64,000 bases of DNA from Ryuthela nishihirai. Lineage: Eukaryota; Arthropoda; Arachnida; Araneae; Heptathelidae. The position numbers and the translations under genes were made by a program. The stretch covers positions 51,795,751 to 51,859,750 of the forward strand of contig JAWZYU010000018.1 in the NCBI GenBank assembly GCA_038380435.1, given 5' to 3'. The notes under the pieces are model-generated. The model searched no databases. It was not told the origin of the DNA and saw only the letters and a list, made by a program, of their open reading frames with translations. Below, one piece after another: positions 21,798-33,256 of this stretch (position 1 is its first letter; each line of letters opens with the position of its first letter).

Positions 21798-22831
21798 TTT
21801 TTTTTTTCGTAATGTTAAGTTTCTAATGCTCCTTATTTTTATAAAAGATTAATTAAAAATATTTTTGTCTTCTACTCAACATTTTTTTGCTGCATTTCCT
21901 CCGCTTTGACCTTTGTTTCATACCATGACTGAAAAATTCTCCGAAAGTGAGCTTAACAGTTTAACCTGGTAGAGAAGTTTTACCTCACAAGATTACCGCC
22001 ACATAAGAGATCCCTTGGGAATAAAAAGACTCCTTCAAGCTCAAAGAAGAAGATAAGCCGATAAAGCCCAGACGTTCAGCTGTCGAAAAGATATCGAAAA
22101 TGTAAAGCAGAGTGAACTACATGACATTTCTAATCGTGTTAGATCTACATAGAGGTCGAACCTTTCTTTTCCTTTCACCGTGTGCTTTCGGTCTATCAGA
22201 GTCCATATGCATGTTACTACTAACAGAAAAGCTGCGAAGAAGCAACTGATCGATCTCGTCTGGCACTAAGGAAGAGATAATGGTCCTTTGGGGTTTGCAG
22301 CCAGTCGCAAACGTCTAGCTGCAGGTCATCGGCTGCATTGCTTTGGACTATTCGGAGCTTTGCTTGCTAGAAAGCGAGTTTGTAGGCGAGTTCGCTTACT
22401 ACAGGGAGCAATGTATTTTGGTCTACGACGGTCCTTTGAAGAGGGTAGATACGGAAAACATGAACTCTACAAACGTGCATTTCGTGGATATGTGTTGTAC
22501 ATTACTCTTTCATAGTCTCTTTGAAATAAATAACGTTGCAAAAGCCAACAACACAGATCTCGGGAAATAAATTTTTCTCTTTTCTTCTTCTTTCGATATT
22601 GATGTGGGTTAGGTTTTATATTATTTTCGGAAAATTAAATATTGTTTTAAATTCTGTGACTATTCTGTATTAAACCTACTTAGATTAAATAAGTGAAAAA
22701 AATACAGAAAAATATGGAGGAAATAATAGAGAAATCATTTGCTTTCAAATGCATATGATACTTATAATCCAGGATGACAATTTTAAAAGGAGACAAGTTG
22801 TAAGAAGAATTCGTTCTTTTGAACAGTGAAG
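21798..22831. other. No gene recognised
   Basis: Overlapping 75-codon frames at 22288-22570 show no known motif. Otherwise AT-rich. Confidence 0.4.
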
Positions 22832-23195
22832 TTTCCTTTGAGCATTACTTTTGTGCACACAATGGGCTAAAGAGTTAAATCACAAACACAAGGACACCAG
22901 GTGATAAGTGTTGAGTAGGGTAAAGGGACCCACTGGACAGCTGGTTGGAGACAGATGGAAGTCTCTGTTTCAAGCCCATCGGTGTCCTTTTTCTGATCGG
23001 GTTTGAGTGGGATACCCTGTGCACTTTAAAGAACACATTGGATGGCCTTGACGGGAGGATAATATCTGGCTGACAGGAGCTATCCAGTGGGTTCTCTTCT
23101 TCCAACTTTCTCTAAAGCCTCGGGGTCCTTGTGACCTGGACATTTAGCACATTGTGGGCAAAAAAAAGCGCCGCTCAGAGGTAAAATAACCCAAC
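22832..23195. mobile_element. SINE-T copy 12, inverted fusion of two headless halves
   Basis: Positions 22832-23000 are SINE-T body in minus orientation; 23005-23195 are body and tail in plus orientation, joined near GTGTCC...GGGTTTGAGTGGG. Neither half has a tRNA-like head. The result is a diverged foldback with arms of about 130 bp. Confidence 0.75.
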
Positions 23196-24037
23196 TTATA
23201 ACTCGAGGCTTATTGGAAGGTCGCTGCCAATCTCTTAATTACATTTGAAACATTATAAAACGCAATGTGTATTGTTCTTCTCTATATGTAAGAGCTGTTC
23301 GGATGATATTTCGTTAAAAATTACATTTACGAATGTTCAATAATAGATTATTGCCAAAACGCTTCCATTTTTACAGATATTATTTCTGACAGCAAATTAA
23401 AACACGAATTCTTCTAAATGCTTGAGAAAAAGAAGAAATCACATAAATATGACTCTAAGGTACGAAAAAAAAGAAAGAATAAGACTCTTAACTCGTTTTA
23501 AAGTGTTAATACTTTCAGAAAATTCCAATTCTCAAGTCATGTGTCTCTCCTTAAAACAGGAGCTGGAAATAATTCGTCTTCCTCATGTCACTGTATTTTA
23601 TTATTAGAACATCAAAGAATAAAAACCATCCATAATGTTCGTTTAAGTGTTTTCTTGGCTTATTGACAGGAAGGGCGAGAGTATTTTTTAAGATGTTTTT
23701 CGGTGAAATCGGTGGATAAAAAGTGCGATGGATTTTTTTTTTTTTTTTGCAGAAATCGATTTTATTTTTGGTAGAGAGAAGTTACAAAAAGAGCACAATA
23801 AAAAAATTACCAATACGGCCATAGAAGTTTAGGAAAAAAAAATCAGCAAACAATTTGTCAAAAGCAGTATTAATCATTTTTTTTCTTTATCAACTGTTGT
23901 TTTGAAGACTGTCGTTCAGTATCTTGAAAGGTTTCGCTGGAATTTTTGAATTTGATGTCTTTTGTTTTTTGGTGGATTCTGATGAAGACGTGATATCGAG
24001 TGGGAGTATTTCGGGCAGTTTTCCTGCAGAGCAATGG
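23196..24037. other. AT-rich DNA, nothing recognised
   Basis: Contains T and A homopolymer runs (for example 23733-23746). No gene is seen. Confidence 0.4.
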
Positions 24038-24049
24038 CTGGCCAAGGAG

Positions 24050-24433
24050 GGTTGGGTTGTTTTACCTCTGAGCGGCACTTTTTTGCACGCCATGGGCTAA
24101 ATGGCCAGGTCACATGGACCCCGAAGACTCAGAGAAGGTTGGGAGAGGGGACACACTGGAACAGCTGTTGGGAGACAGATGGTAGCCTCCCGTCAAGGCC
24201 ATCCAGCGTGTTCTTTAACGTGCACAGGGTATGGCTCTCCCGCACACGGGCCACGGATTAACGTCCCATCCGACGGACGGCGGCCTTTCTAAGCCCATCG
24301 GTGTCCCCTACTGACCGTGGGCAGGGCGGGGAGTTTTGAGGACATAAATCTCAACGCTGACCCAGCTGGGACTCGAACCTGGGAACTACAGATTACGAGC
24401 TTGGCGCACTACCGACTGAGCCACCCCCGTCCC
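24050..24433 (-). mobile_element. SINE-T copy 13, full length with TSD
   Basis: Perfect 12-bp direct repeat CTGGCCAAGGAG on both sides (24038-24049 and 24434-24445). Near consensus, so probably recent. Confidence 0.95.
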
Positions 24434-24494
24434 CTGGCCAAGGAGAGAATGAGGAATGTTTGTTATTAATATATCGTTATTTTCATCAGTTCTG

Positions 24495-24665
24495 ATCTAA
24501 GGGACCTGGGTTCGAGCCCCGGGTAAGGCATGGCTGTTTGTGTCGTTTTTCTGCTGAGGTCCTGCCATCCTCACAGATCTTCTACTATGGCATATAAACT
24601 GACAGGCTCCTGTCAGACCTCTGTGGCAAGCAGCTGCTTGAAGGGGTATTTATTTTATTTATTAT
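24495..24665 (+). mobile_element. SINE-S copy 5, head-truncated
   Basis: Begins at GATCTAAGGGACCTGGG, retains the B box GGTTCGAGCCC and lacks the A box. Ends in TATTTATTTTATTTATT. Confidence 0.88.
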
Positions 24666-24883
24666 ATCAACAAAAAATGATGAGATATTTCAATCCTTTC
24701 CCATCTTCCCAAAATTCTGCCTATGCCACTGTGTAATGTCTTTTGATTCATGGTAGATTAAATGGAAACGTCACAAGGACTCTTAGAATGCATTTTTTTG
24801 CGAAGTCATTAGAGTATCCTCTATTAATTTCAAGGCATGCACTGCATGTTTAAATGTGTCTCAAACAGGGGCATCTGGAGGTA

Positions 24884-25159
24884 CACTCGCTCAAAAAATA
24901 TCCGAACACTATAGTTGATTACAGAATTCAGAAAAAATATCTGGCAACGATTTTTTTTTAGAAATTAGTGATCTGGCAACATTCGAATTCAGAAAAAATA
25001 TCTAGCAACGATTTTTTTTAGGAATTAGTGATGTGGCAACCTCTGGTGTAGAGTAACACAAAGGTTGCCAGATCACCAATTTCTAAAAAAAATGTTGCCA
25101 GATTTTTTTTCTGAATTCTTTAATCAATCATAATGTTTGGATATTTTTTTGAGCGACTG
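24884..25159. mobile_element. MITE-P copy 3 with partial arm duplication
   Basis: TA-flanked (24882-24883 and 25160-25161). The left arm has a direct partial repeat: the GAATTCAGAAAAAATATCT..GGCAACGATTTTTTT stretch occurs at 24927 and again at 24985. The centre is GAGTAACACAAAGG. The duplication looks like slippage or repair after replication stalling at the hairpin. Confidence 0.88.
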
Positions 25160-25234
25160 TACGAAGTATTTTTCTAATGGATCTAATGGAACAATACTAA
25201 TATAACAGATGTATTGCATAAGGAGGATTCCTTA

Positions 25235-25545
25235 ATCTATTGGTAGCGAGCAGTTTGAAAAAGGGTCGCAAAGCTCTAATAGTTTTTTATTTTTTGTGAT
25301 TTTTTTTTTCAATGACTATGTGTTTATATTAAAAAAAGTGTATTGTGACAAAAGCGTTAAATGCAAAAATGCAATTTTGTTGCACTTTAGCCTATCCAAA
25401 TATAATGAAATAATTAGACTTATCTACGTAGGTCCTACTTGTAGGGAAGGGGTCGCATAATTTAATCTTCGATGCTAAGATTTGCAGAAATTTATTGCAA
25501 TTCTAGGGTGTCATAATGTCAAAAGTTTGGGAACCACTATTTGGC
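25235..25545 (-). mobile_element. Possible hAT remnant
   Basis: The right end, read in inverse, begins AGTGGTTCCCAAACTTTTGAC, in the style of hAT termini, and contains GGGGTCGCATAA. The left end is not found and no coding remains. Tentative. Confidence 0.35.
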
Positions 25546-25680
25546 TGTTTGTGTCGTTTTTCTGCTGAGGGCCTGCCATCATCTCAGACCTTCTACTATG
25601 TCATGTAAACTGACAGGCGCCTGTCAGACCTCTGTGGCAAGCAGCTGATTGAGGGGGTATTTATTTATTTATTTTAGTAT
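25546..25680 (+). mobile_element. SINE-S copy 6, 5'-truncated
   Basis: Starts at GGCTGTTTGTGTCGTTTTTC, lacking both promoter boxes, and ends in TATTTATTTATTTATTTTAG. It lies directly before another SINE-S. Confidence 0.85.
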
Positions 25681-25689
25681 AAAAGTATG

Positions 25690-25970
25690 CCGTCCCGTGG
25701 CCGAGTGGTTAGCACGCTTGGCTACTGATCTACGGGACCTGGGTTCGAGCCCCGGATAAGGCATGGATGTATGTGCATTCATGCACATACATCCATGCCT
25801 TATCCGGGGCTCGAACCCAGGTCCCGTAGATCATACTGCCAATACGGCCATAGAATGATCATGGTGTCGTTTCTCTGATGAGGTCCTGCCATCCTCTCAG
25901 ACCTTCTACTATGGCATATGAACTGGCAGGCTCCTGTCAGACCTCTGTGGCAAGCAGCAGCTAAATCAAA
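25690..25970 (+). mobile_element. SINE-S copy 7 with perfect internal palindrome
   Basis: A full head (CCGTCCCGTGGCCGAG, A and B boxes) runs to GGATGTATGTGCAT, then turns back on itself as an exact inverted copy to 25832. About 25 bp of foreign sequence follows, then the rest of the SINE-S body in plus orientation from GTGTCGTTTCTCTG to CAAGCAGCAG. The palindrome 25727-25832 has two perfect 52-bp arms around 2 bp. Confidence 0.9.
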
Positions 25971-26064
25971 AATCAATCAACGTTACAATAAACATGGGAG
26001 GTCCTTATTCAGGCTTTCCCAATAAGGTTTTGTGCAAGATGCAAAACAAACTTGATTACAAGTT

Positions 26065-26300
26065 AAACAAATTTTTTTTTATTATTATTAAGAATTTTTT
26101 TTTATTACTCTTTTTCTTTTTTTTATATAATTCTCTCTTTTTTTTATTAATTTATTAATGTATTTATTTTTTTAATTGTTTTTTTTTTGATGCTCAATAG
26201 CATATTTTTTTTTATCCTTCTTTTTTTTTCATTCATAGTTTTTTGATTTTTATTTTGTTCTCCAATGATCTAAATTTATATGTTAAATTCTATTCCACAA
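26065..26300. repeat. T-rich low-complexity tract
   Basis: Long T runs interrupted by ATT and CTT. It lies at the 3' side of the minus-strand LINE that follows and could include its A-rich tail region. Confidence 0.6.
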
Positions 26301-26319
26301 TGGAGTAGATAAAAGGAAC

Positions 26320-27690
26320 TGTAAAATAAGTTTATAAATTACAATTTTTTTTTCAAATTTTGGATAGTTTAATAAATTTTGAATGTTAAAGTCCTCTATT
26401 CCAATTTTACTTAATTCCAAGAAAAGATCTTCTCTTTGCTAAGAGTATAAAGTGCAATTTAATAAAACATGTATAGAGTTCTCTGGCAAGTCACAATTTG
26501 AGCAATTAGGAGAGGTTGAAAGTTTTAGTTGAAATTTTTGTTTATTAAGATTAACAGTATCAGTTTTTAATCTGTAAATAATTTTGTTTTTCTTTCGAGA
26601 AAAGGGAAGTTTTTCTATATGATTAATTTTATTTGATAAAAAATATCTAAAATTGTTTCTGCAAATTGCTTGAGCTTGGAAATATTTTTCTGTAATAGTG
26701 AATTCTACTTAATTAAGTTCTTGTTTGAAGGCGTAAAAAAATTATATACAGGGGAAATTTCCCTAAGGTCATGGGCTTTTTTTGGCAATTGAATCAACTT
26801 TTTCATTTTCCATGATTACAATATGACTAGGGATCCACTGTAAATTGATTATATTATTTTTAAGTGTAATATTTAACTGATTTAAAATTAAAATATTAGA
26901 AATATAATAATTGAAGTTTGAGGAGAAAACTTCTTGTTTCAAAACTTGAAGGGCACCTTTAGAGTCTGAGAAAATTACAATGTTTTGATTACTTAAGTTG
27001 TCTAAAGTCCATTTAAAAGTTTCATGAATGGCAATTAATTCAGCTTGGAGAATTGGAGTATTTTTTGGGAATCTAAAAGATTTAGAAAAATTCTGAGATG
27101 GACAGAAGAAAGCAGCAGCAGATGATCCAGTTTCTTGTAAAACCGATCCATCGGTATAAATATTTAAAGTAGATTCGAAATTTTCTGCATAAAAAGATTT
27201 AAATAGTATGAGAACAGAGTCTTCAGGTAAAGCTTTTTTAGAAGGAAGTGATGGAATATCAAGTTTAATAAGCAGAGGAGGAAAACACCAATCCGCAATG
27301 ATATTGGGAGTATCCCCAACAAGAGTACGACCAAAAAAGTCATCATAAAGGTTGGATAAATATTCATTATTATAAATAGTTTTAATGCATGGCAATCTAT
27401 GAAAATGTTTGTAGAATGGATGAGAAGGGAGTTTGTAGTGTAATTTGAAAAAATATTTTGTTAAAAGAATATTATGTCTGATTTCGAAAGGTGGAATGGC
27501 TGTTTCTGCGATTACCGAAAGGGTGGGGCAAGATTTAACAAGCCCTAAAGCAGTTTTCAAACATTGATTCTGCAATGAATTTAATTTTTTAAATTTTGTA
27601 TAAAGAGCTCCTGAAATAAATTCTAAACCAAATTCAATTTTGGATCTAATGAGATTTTTATACACAATTATTAATTGTTGCAAATCAACT
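26320..27690 (-). pseudogene. LINE 3' fragment with RNase H domain (I/Jockey-like group)
   Basis: The 304-codon frame 27683-26769 begins in the region after the RT (KFKKLNSLQNQCLKTALGL, typical C-terminal RT thumb of I-group LINEs). An RNase H domain follows: YTDGSVL with the first catalytic aspartate near residue 172, QAELIAIHETFKW with the glutamate, FSDSKGAL with the second aspartate and WIPSH..I..NEKVDSIA with the final aspartate. RNase H would degrade the RNA strand during retrotransposition. A frameshift in an A7 run near 26775 ends it; beyond, another frame to about 26400 carries CSNCDLPENSIHVLLNCTLY, a Cys/His-type C-terminal motif. RT and endonuclease are missing, so it is a 5'-truncated dead copy. 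Confidence 0.85.
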
Positions 27691-27719
27691 GTACAGCAGC
27701 AGCTTAAGCGGGTATTTTT

Positions 27720-28000
27720 TTTATATAAAGGTATTTTTTTTTATATATCAAAAATCTCGAAAATTTGTGGATTAGTAGGTACTCTATACCGAATACCAGA
27801 ATGATGCGATGTGCGACATAAAACGATTGAAAAACCCTTTTTACTTGCTTCTTTATGACAACAAGAAAAGATTAGGTAAATAGAAGCATGATTAGGTGTA
27901 CTGACAGAGAATGCAGAGCTAATTGCTAATGCAGAAAGTCTTACTTTGACTGAAGCAATGGTCAGCAACCCTTGACTTTGGTTAGTGGAGCAAGTTCTTG
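27720..28000. other. Unidentified segment between LINE fragment and MITE
   Basis: A 90-codon minus-strand frame (28013-27741) overlaps the MITE end and shows no motif I know. Possibly an older repeat. Confidence 0.3.
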
Positions 28001-28002
28001 TA

Positions 28003-28611
28003 CAGTCCCTCAAAAAAATATCCGAACGCTATACTTGATTACAGAATTCAGGAAAAATATCTGGCACCGACTTTTTTAGAAATTAGTGATCTGGCAACCT
28101 TCGTGTCACGTGATTACAGAATTCAGGAAAAATATCTGGAGCGTGTACAGCAACTGTACACGCTCCAGTTACCGTTCACAGCAAACTGGAGCGTGTGCAG
28201 TTACTGCACACGCTCCAGTTTGCTGTGAACGGTAACTGTACACGCTCAATATTTCCGTGAGTGAGCCGACACGATCCAGGTCTTTGTGAGCTCACACGAT
28301 CCAATGTGCTGTGAACATTAACCGCAACCGCTGCAGTTTGCTGTGAACGGTAACTGCACACGCTCCATATTCATTGCATTATGTATTCATACGCATTATA
28401 TATATTAAAAAATATCCGAACACTATGGTTGATTACAGAATTCAGAAAAAATATCTGGCACCGACCTTTTTTAGAAATTAGCGATCTGGCAACCTACCGT
28501 GTCACGTGACACAAAGGTTGCCAGATCGCTAATTTGTAAAAAAACGTTGCCAGATATTTTTCCTGAATTCTCTAATCAACCATAATGTTCGGATACTTTT
28601 TTGAGCGACTG
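28003..28611. mobile_element. Compound palindromic MITE (MITE-P copy 4)
   Basis: TA-flanked at 28001-28002 and 28612-28613. It has a left MITE-P arm, the nested GGAGCGTGTACAG module (28137-28260), a diverged extra copy of the module (28270-28370), then a second MITE-P lacking its first dozen bases (28407-28611). The overall order matches the element at 20478-20993, so the compound form has itself moved or been duplicated. Confidence 0.85.
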
Positions 28612-28613
28612 TA

Positions 28614-29006
28614 CAAGTAGATCTATAGGAGTGTTGGGTTGTTTTACACCTGAGTCATAACTGGGTTTACGCCTCAAGAGATCCTAGGCACACCAAATGA
28701 TAGTGTGCCCTGATGAACAAAAGATTTTTTCCTATTTTTCGCATAAAACTATATATATATTTTTGCTTTCAAAACCATGTAAAAGGAAACAGTGTAATCG
28801 GCATGGATGTAAATATTTTAATAATAAGTAATATAGTGATGTTACCAAATAGTAAAATTAATGTAATAAATCAATATTATACATCGAATATAACTTGTAA
28901 TATTCAACATGCCATAACATTTAATAATTAAATTGTTCATTTGAATTTAAACACTTTCTTGCTTTTTTTTTGCTCTGGAAATGAAAAGATTACACTAAAT
29001 TATCAA
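28614..29006. other. AT-rich DNA with a SINE-T tail remnant
   Basis: GTTGGGTTGTTTTACACCTGAG at about 28633-28655 is a short leftover of a SINE-T 3' end. The rest is unrecognised. Confidence 0.45.
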
Positions 29007-29017
29007 AAGTATTGGGA

Positions 29018-29401
29018 TTGGGTTGTTTTACCTCTGAGCGGCACTTTTTTGCACACCATGGGCTAAATGGCCAGGTCACATGGACCCCGAAGGCTCAGAG
29101 AAGGTTGGGGGAGGGAACCCACTGGAACTGCTGTTGGGAGACAGATGGTAGCCTCCCGTCAAGGCCATCCAGCGTATTCTTTAACGTGCACAGGGTATGG
29201 GTCTCCCACATACGGGGCCACGGCTTAACCTCCCATCCGACGGACGGCGGCCTTTCCAAGCCCATCGTTGTCCCCTACTGACCGTGGGCAGGGCGGGGAA
29301 TTTTGCGGAGATAAATCTCAACGCTGACCCAGCTGGGACTCGAACCTGGGAACTATAGATTACCAGCCTGGCGCGCTACCGACTGAGCCACCCCCGCCCG
29401 C
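29018..29401 (-). mobile_element. SINE-T copy 14, full length with TSD
   Basis: Perfect 11-bp flanks AAGTATTGGGA (29007-29017 and 29402-29412). Near consensus throughout. Confidence 0.95.
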
Positions 29402-29550
29402 AAGTATTGGGACAGTTCCATGTTGTGTGAATGGAAAACTGTATTCAAAGCTCCTTCTAACCTTGAATTAAGCCTTCTGCAAAAACAAATGTCACAAGAA
29501 ATGGAAAATTTCAAATTTTAGACTTTGAACAATGTTTCTTTACTATTTAA

Positions 29551-29645
29551 TGGAAACTGATACTTTTTTTTTCTTTTGGAAAAAAGAATTTGGAAACTGA
29601 TACTTTTTTTTTCTTTTGGAAAAAAGAATTTGGAAACTGATACAT
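29551..29645. repeat. 40-bp tandem repeat, 2.4 copies
   Basis: TGGAAACTGATAC followed by a T run and CTTTTGGAAAAAAGAATT repeats exactly at 40-bp spacing (29551, 29591 and 29631). Confidence 0.85.
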
Positions 29646-29988
29646 TTAACATCAGTGCTTGATGCTCCTCTAAAAATTTATGTTGTTTAAATTATAACAA
29701 ATCGTTTACAGAAGTAAATGCACTTTTAGAACCCTGGTAATGTTTTTCACTTTGTATCAATTCGTAAACAGTGTTTAGGACAAGCATAACAGCAGCATCT
29801 GCTGCCAAATATTTCAGCTTCGAAAGCTCTTTAAATATTAAAGGAGAATATTTTCTAAAATATAAATGAGAATGAGGTTTACAATTTAACTTCTGCACAT
29901 TTTTCTGTAAAACAGCTTATTTTTGAATTTATGGAGATTTCAATGTGGTTTTTCTTTCGCATAACTAGAAGTATCACAATACGTTTGG

Positions 29989-30377
29989 TTAGGTTGTTTT
30001 ACCTCTGAGCGGCGCTTTTTTTTGCACACCATGGGTTTAATGACCAAGTTACCAGGACCCCAAAGACTCAGAGAAGGTTGGGGGAGGGGATCCACTGCAA
30101 TAGCTGTTGGTAGACAGATGGTAGCCTCCCATCAAGGCCACCAGCGTAATCTTTAACGTGCACAGGGTATAGGTTCTCCCACACACGAGGCCACGGCTTA
30201 ACGTCCCATCCGACGGACGGAGGCGGCCTTTCCAAGCCCATCGGTGTCCCCTACTGACTGTGGGCAGGGTGGGGAATTTTGCGGAGATAAATCTCAATGC
30301 TGGCCCAGCTGGGACTCGAACTTGGGAGCTACAGATTACGAGCCTGGCGCGCTACCGACTGAGCCACCTTCCGCCCC
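29989..30377 (-). mobile_element. SINE-T copy 15 with TSD
   Basis: Perfect 11-bp flanks AATACGTTTGG (29978-29988 and 30378-30388). It is more substituted than other TSD-bearing copies and shows small insertions such as GGAGGCGGCC near 30220. Confidence 0.93.
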
Positions 30378-30644
30378 AATACGTTTGGTAATATAGTGTA
30401 CAGTCTCACATTCAATATTATTTTAAATGTTAATTTTCGATTGTCAGGAGAGGAAGAGTACTTTGAAAAGAAAGTAATCGCTACCCATGGATACTATCAA
30501 GATTTTCATTCCTAAGAATTAAAAAAAGATATACGTTTGCTATTATTTAAGAAAATCAAATTGTAAAATTCAAATGATAGAGTCTATATTAATGTTAGGT
30601 TCCGTAGACTAGTATCTAACGTGCCTAATAGGAAATACGGGCCT

Positions 30645-30996
30645 CCTCTAAGCAGAACTTTTTTTGCACAAAATGGGCTATATGCCAAGGTCAAAAGACA
30701 TCAAGGGCTCCGAGAAAGTTGGGGGAATGGGACTCACGTGACAGTTGTTAGAAGACAGACAGTAGCCTCTCGTCAAGCCCATCCACTGTGTCTTTTAATG
30801 TGCACCGGTTGTGGCCACATCTTACTTCCCATCCTGCGGACGACGTTTCTTTCCAACCCCATCGATGTCCCCTTTCTGACCGAGGACAAAGTGGGAATTT
30901 AGCGGAGATAAATCTCGAATCTGGCCCAGGTAAGACTCGAACCTGGCTACTGCAGATTACCAGCTTGGGTGCTACCGGCTGACCACCCCGCCCCCA
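30645..30996 (-). mobile_element. SINE-T copy 16, old
   Basis: Tail absent, starting in the body at AGCAGAACTTTTTTTGCACA. The body shows many substitutions and the B box, in inverse, is GACTCGAACC. No target duplication is seen. This copy marks an early wave of the family. Confidence 0.8.
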
Positions 30997-31112
30997 AACT
31001 AGATCTAGTTTCATACATATAATGATTCGATTTAAGAGTGATGATGAAAGTGACGAATTTAAGAACAAATATTTAGGCTGCAATGGAGGTATAGGGTTTA
31101 AGTATCTGGCTT

Positions 31113-31499
31113 TGGGTTGGGTTGCTTTACCTCTGAGCGGCACTTTTTTGCACACCATGGGTTAAATGGCCAGGTCACATGGACCCCGAAGGCTCAGAGA
31201 AGGTTGGGGGAGGGGACCCACTGGAACAGCTGTTGGGAGACAGATGGTAGCCTCCCGTCAAGGCCATCCAGCGTGTTCTTTAACGTGCACAGGGTATGGC
31301 TCTCCCGTACACGGGGCCACTGCTTAACGTCCCATCCGACGGACGGCGGTCTTTCCAAGCCCATCGGTGTCCCCTACTGACCGTGGGAAGGGCGGGAAAT
31401 TTTGCGGAGATAAATCTCGACGCTGACCCAGCTGGGACTCGAACCTGGGAACTACAGATTACGAGCCTGACGCGCTACCGACTGAGCCACCCCCGCCCC
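31113..31499 (-). mobile_element. SINE-T copy 17, full length
   Basis: Near consensus from GGGTTGGGTTGCTTTACC to the CACCCCCGCCCC head. I could not find clear flanking repeats. Confidence 0.9.
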
Positions 31500-31775
31500 T
31501 CGCGAGTTGAGGTTTTTAACAAATTGAACTTAGTCTTTTAATGCTCATTTTAATAGTTTTAAGACATAATTAAAAAAAAAACTAATTTTCTTTCCCAAAA
31601 ATGAGAAAATTATAATAGCATTTTTTATTTTTGAATCAAAATTCAAGCCAAGCAATATGTACAAAAATTTCTATAAGCTTTAAATTTAATTGCAATTGCT
31701 AATTCGAGATAGAAATTAAAATTGCAAAATATTAATAAAGAAACATCTCTTATTGATCAGCCTTATAGATGGAAA
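31500..31775. other. AT-rich DNA, nothing recognised
   Basis: No feature seen. Confidence 0.4.
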
Positions 31776-32400
31776 TTGGTCCCGACTCTGACCTTTGGAC
31801 AAGAGTAATAAGTCCTCTTCACTGTGGTAGCTGTGACAATAATGAGGTACGTCTCCTACAGGGAGGTAAATTAATGATTTGAGAAAAATTAATGCTTACT
31901 ATAAACACAGATACACGTGGATTTCACCTGATGGTTACACAGGAATATGATTGATTATATATTAGGAGTAATTAATAGCAAATTGGCTAGTTCTGTTAGG
32001 AATACCACATCTTATATGAAGCCGAAATTGGGTCTGATGCGTTGTCAAAAGTTTCTAGGAACAGAAGCTTAATAAATATTGCAGCACTTAGGTTAAGAAA
32101 AATCAATTGTCTTTAACGCTGAAGCTCTGAAAGATAAAGATAGAGCCAAAGCTTACGGTGATAGATTACATAGTAATTACGAATATCATGGATTGTTTAA
32201 TCTTGAGGTTGGGAATGCATGGGATCATTTTAAACAGACTGTTCTTGAAATCAATAATGTTGGGTTGGGTAATATATAGCGTAGGAGACAGTCATTTGAG
32301 TGATAAGGCTATGCAGCATATTTCTGAAAGAAGCGAGTGCAGAGCTGAGTGGAATCAACACCTATTAAACTTAACGTACAATATCGCAGTGATAAACGGG
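31776..32400 (+). pseudogene. Second decayed LINE fragment (endonuclease region)
   Basis: A diverged relative of the LINE at 6.3-9.4 kb in the opposite orientation. In translation the plus strand gives broken pieces matching that protein: around 31776 the D-S-D-L-W block, at 31890-31960 a YYKHR..YTWISPDGY stretch followed by MIDYI-like residues, near 32200 a WDHFKQ block and at 32300 LSDKAM..ISERSECR. Stops and frameshifts separate them. The 3' side ends at the SINE-T fragment at 32412. Confidence 0.75.
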
Positions 32401-32411
32401 TTAGGGTTAGT

Positions 32412-32610
32412 GTTAATTTACATCGGAGCGGCATTTATTTGTACACCATGGGCTAAATGGTCAGGTCACACGAACCCCGAAGACTAAGAGAAGGTTGGGG
32501 GAGGGGACCCACTGTGACAGCTGTTGGGAGACAGATGGTAGCCTCCCATCCAGCGTGTTCTTTAATGTGCACAGGGTATGGCTCTCCCGCACATGGGACC
32601 ATGACTTCTT
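32412..32610 (-). mobile_element. SINE-T copy 18, truncated at both ends
   Basis: Body only, from CGGAGCGGCATTTATTTG to the GCACATGGGACCATGA motif, where it changes into a pyrimidine-rich tract. Both the head and the CAACC tail are lost. Confidence 0.8.
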
Positions 32611-32619
32611 TTCATTTTT

Positions 32620-33250
32620 TTCATTTTTTCTCTTAACCACTGATGATTTAATTTTTTTAAAATTAAACAAATTATTATTATTCTAATGGAACAGGGTTCA
32701 TTTAAGGATTGAATTACAGACGACGTTTTAGAGAAAATATTAATTTACACATTGAAGATTTTTGCAAAAATTTAATTTTATTAAAGAGTAATAAAACATT
32801 AGATTTTTCAAGTTGTTGTTTAGCTAATTCTTTTGTCAGCAGAACTTAAACTTCCCATAAGCGTATTATGCTGTTCAGTCAGATTCAGTTATAGCATTCT
32901 AAAGTAATCGCAGTTTTCGAATAAATTGCTCAATCACAGTTTCTCGATGATAACTCACGTCAAATCCTGATAGTTATAGTTGCATGGCAAAAGCTCAATA
33001 TTGTTCACTTAAAAGGGGTCGATTGAAAAGATATTTAGCGAACAGAGGCAACTATTATTTTGTCAATATCTGCAGTGGGTAGCAATACGATATGATGAGA
33101 ATTTTGTGCAAATCACGAATCATGGGTCGTGTACTGTTTTTCTCCCTACTCTTTACCAGTATGATGCCATTCTGTTGATGGATTTTCTCTGACGACTCTT
33201 TTCATATTTTAACAGCGAAAACGTTGCTTCAGGATTAAGCCGTTAATGTG
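32620..33250. other. AT-rich DNA, nothing recognised
   Basis: No gene or repeat seen before the SINE-S array. Confidence 0.4.
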
Positions 33251-33256
33251 TTCATA

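Noticed and set aside
25688..25760. tRNA-Ser or tRNA-Leu gene
   Set aside because: No long variable arm, an anticodon loop of eight bases, and continuation into the SINE-S body.
23812..25858. 17-bp match CCAATACGGCCATAGAA at two sites as proof of copying
   Set aside because: A single 17-bp match within 64 kb is near the chance level, so it is mentioned only as a possibility.
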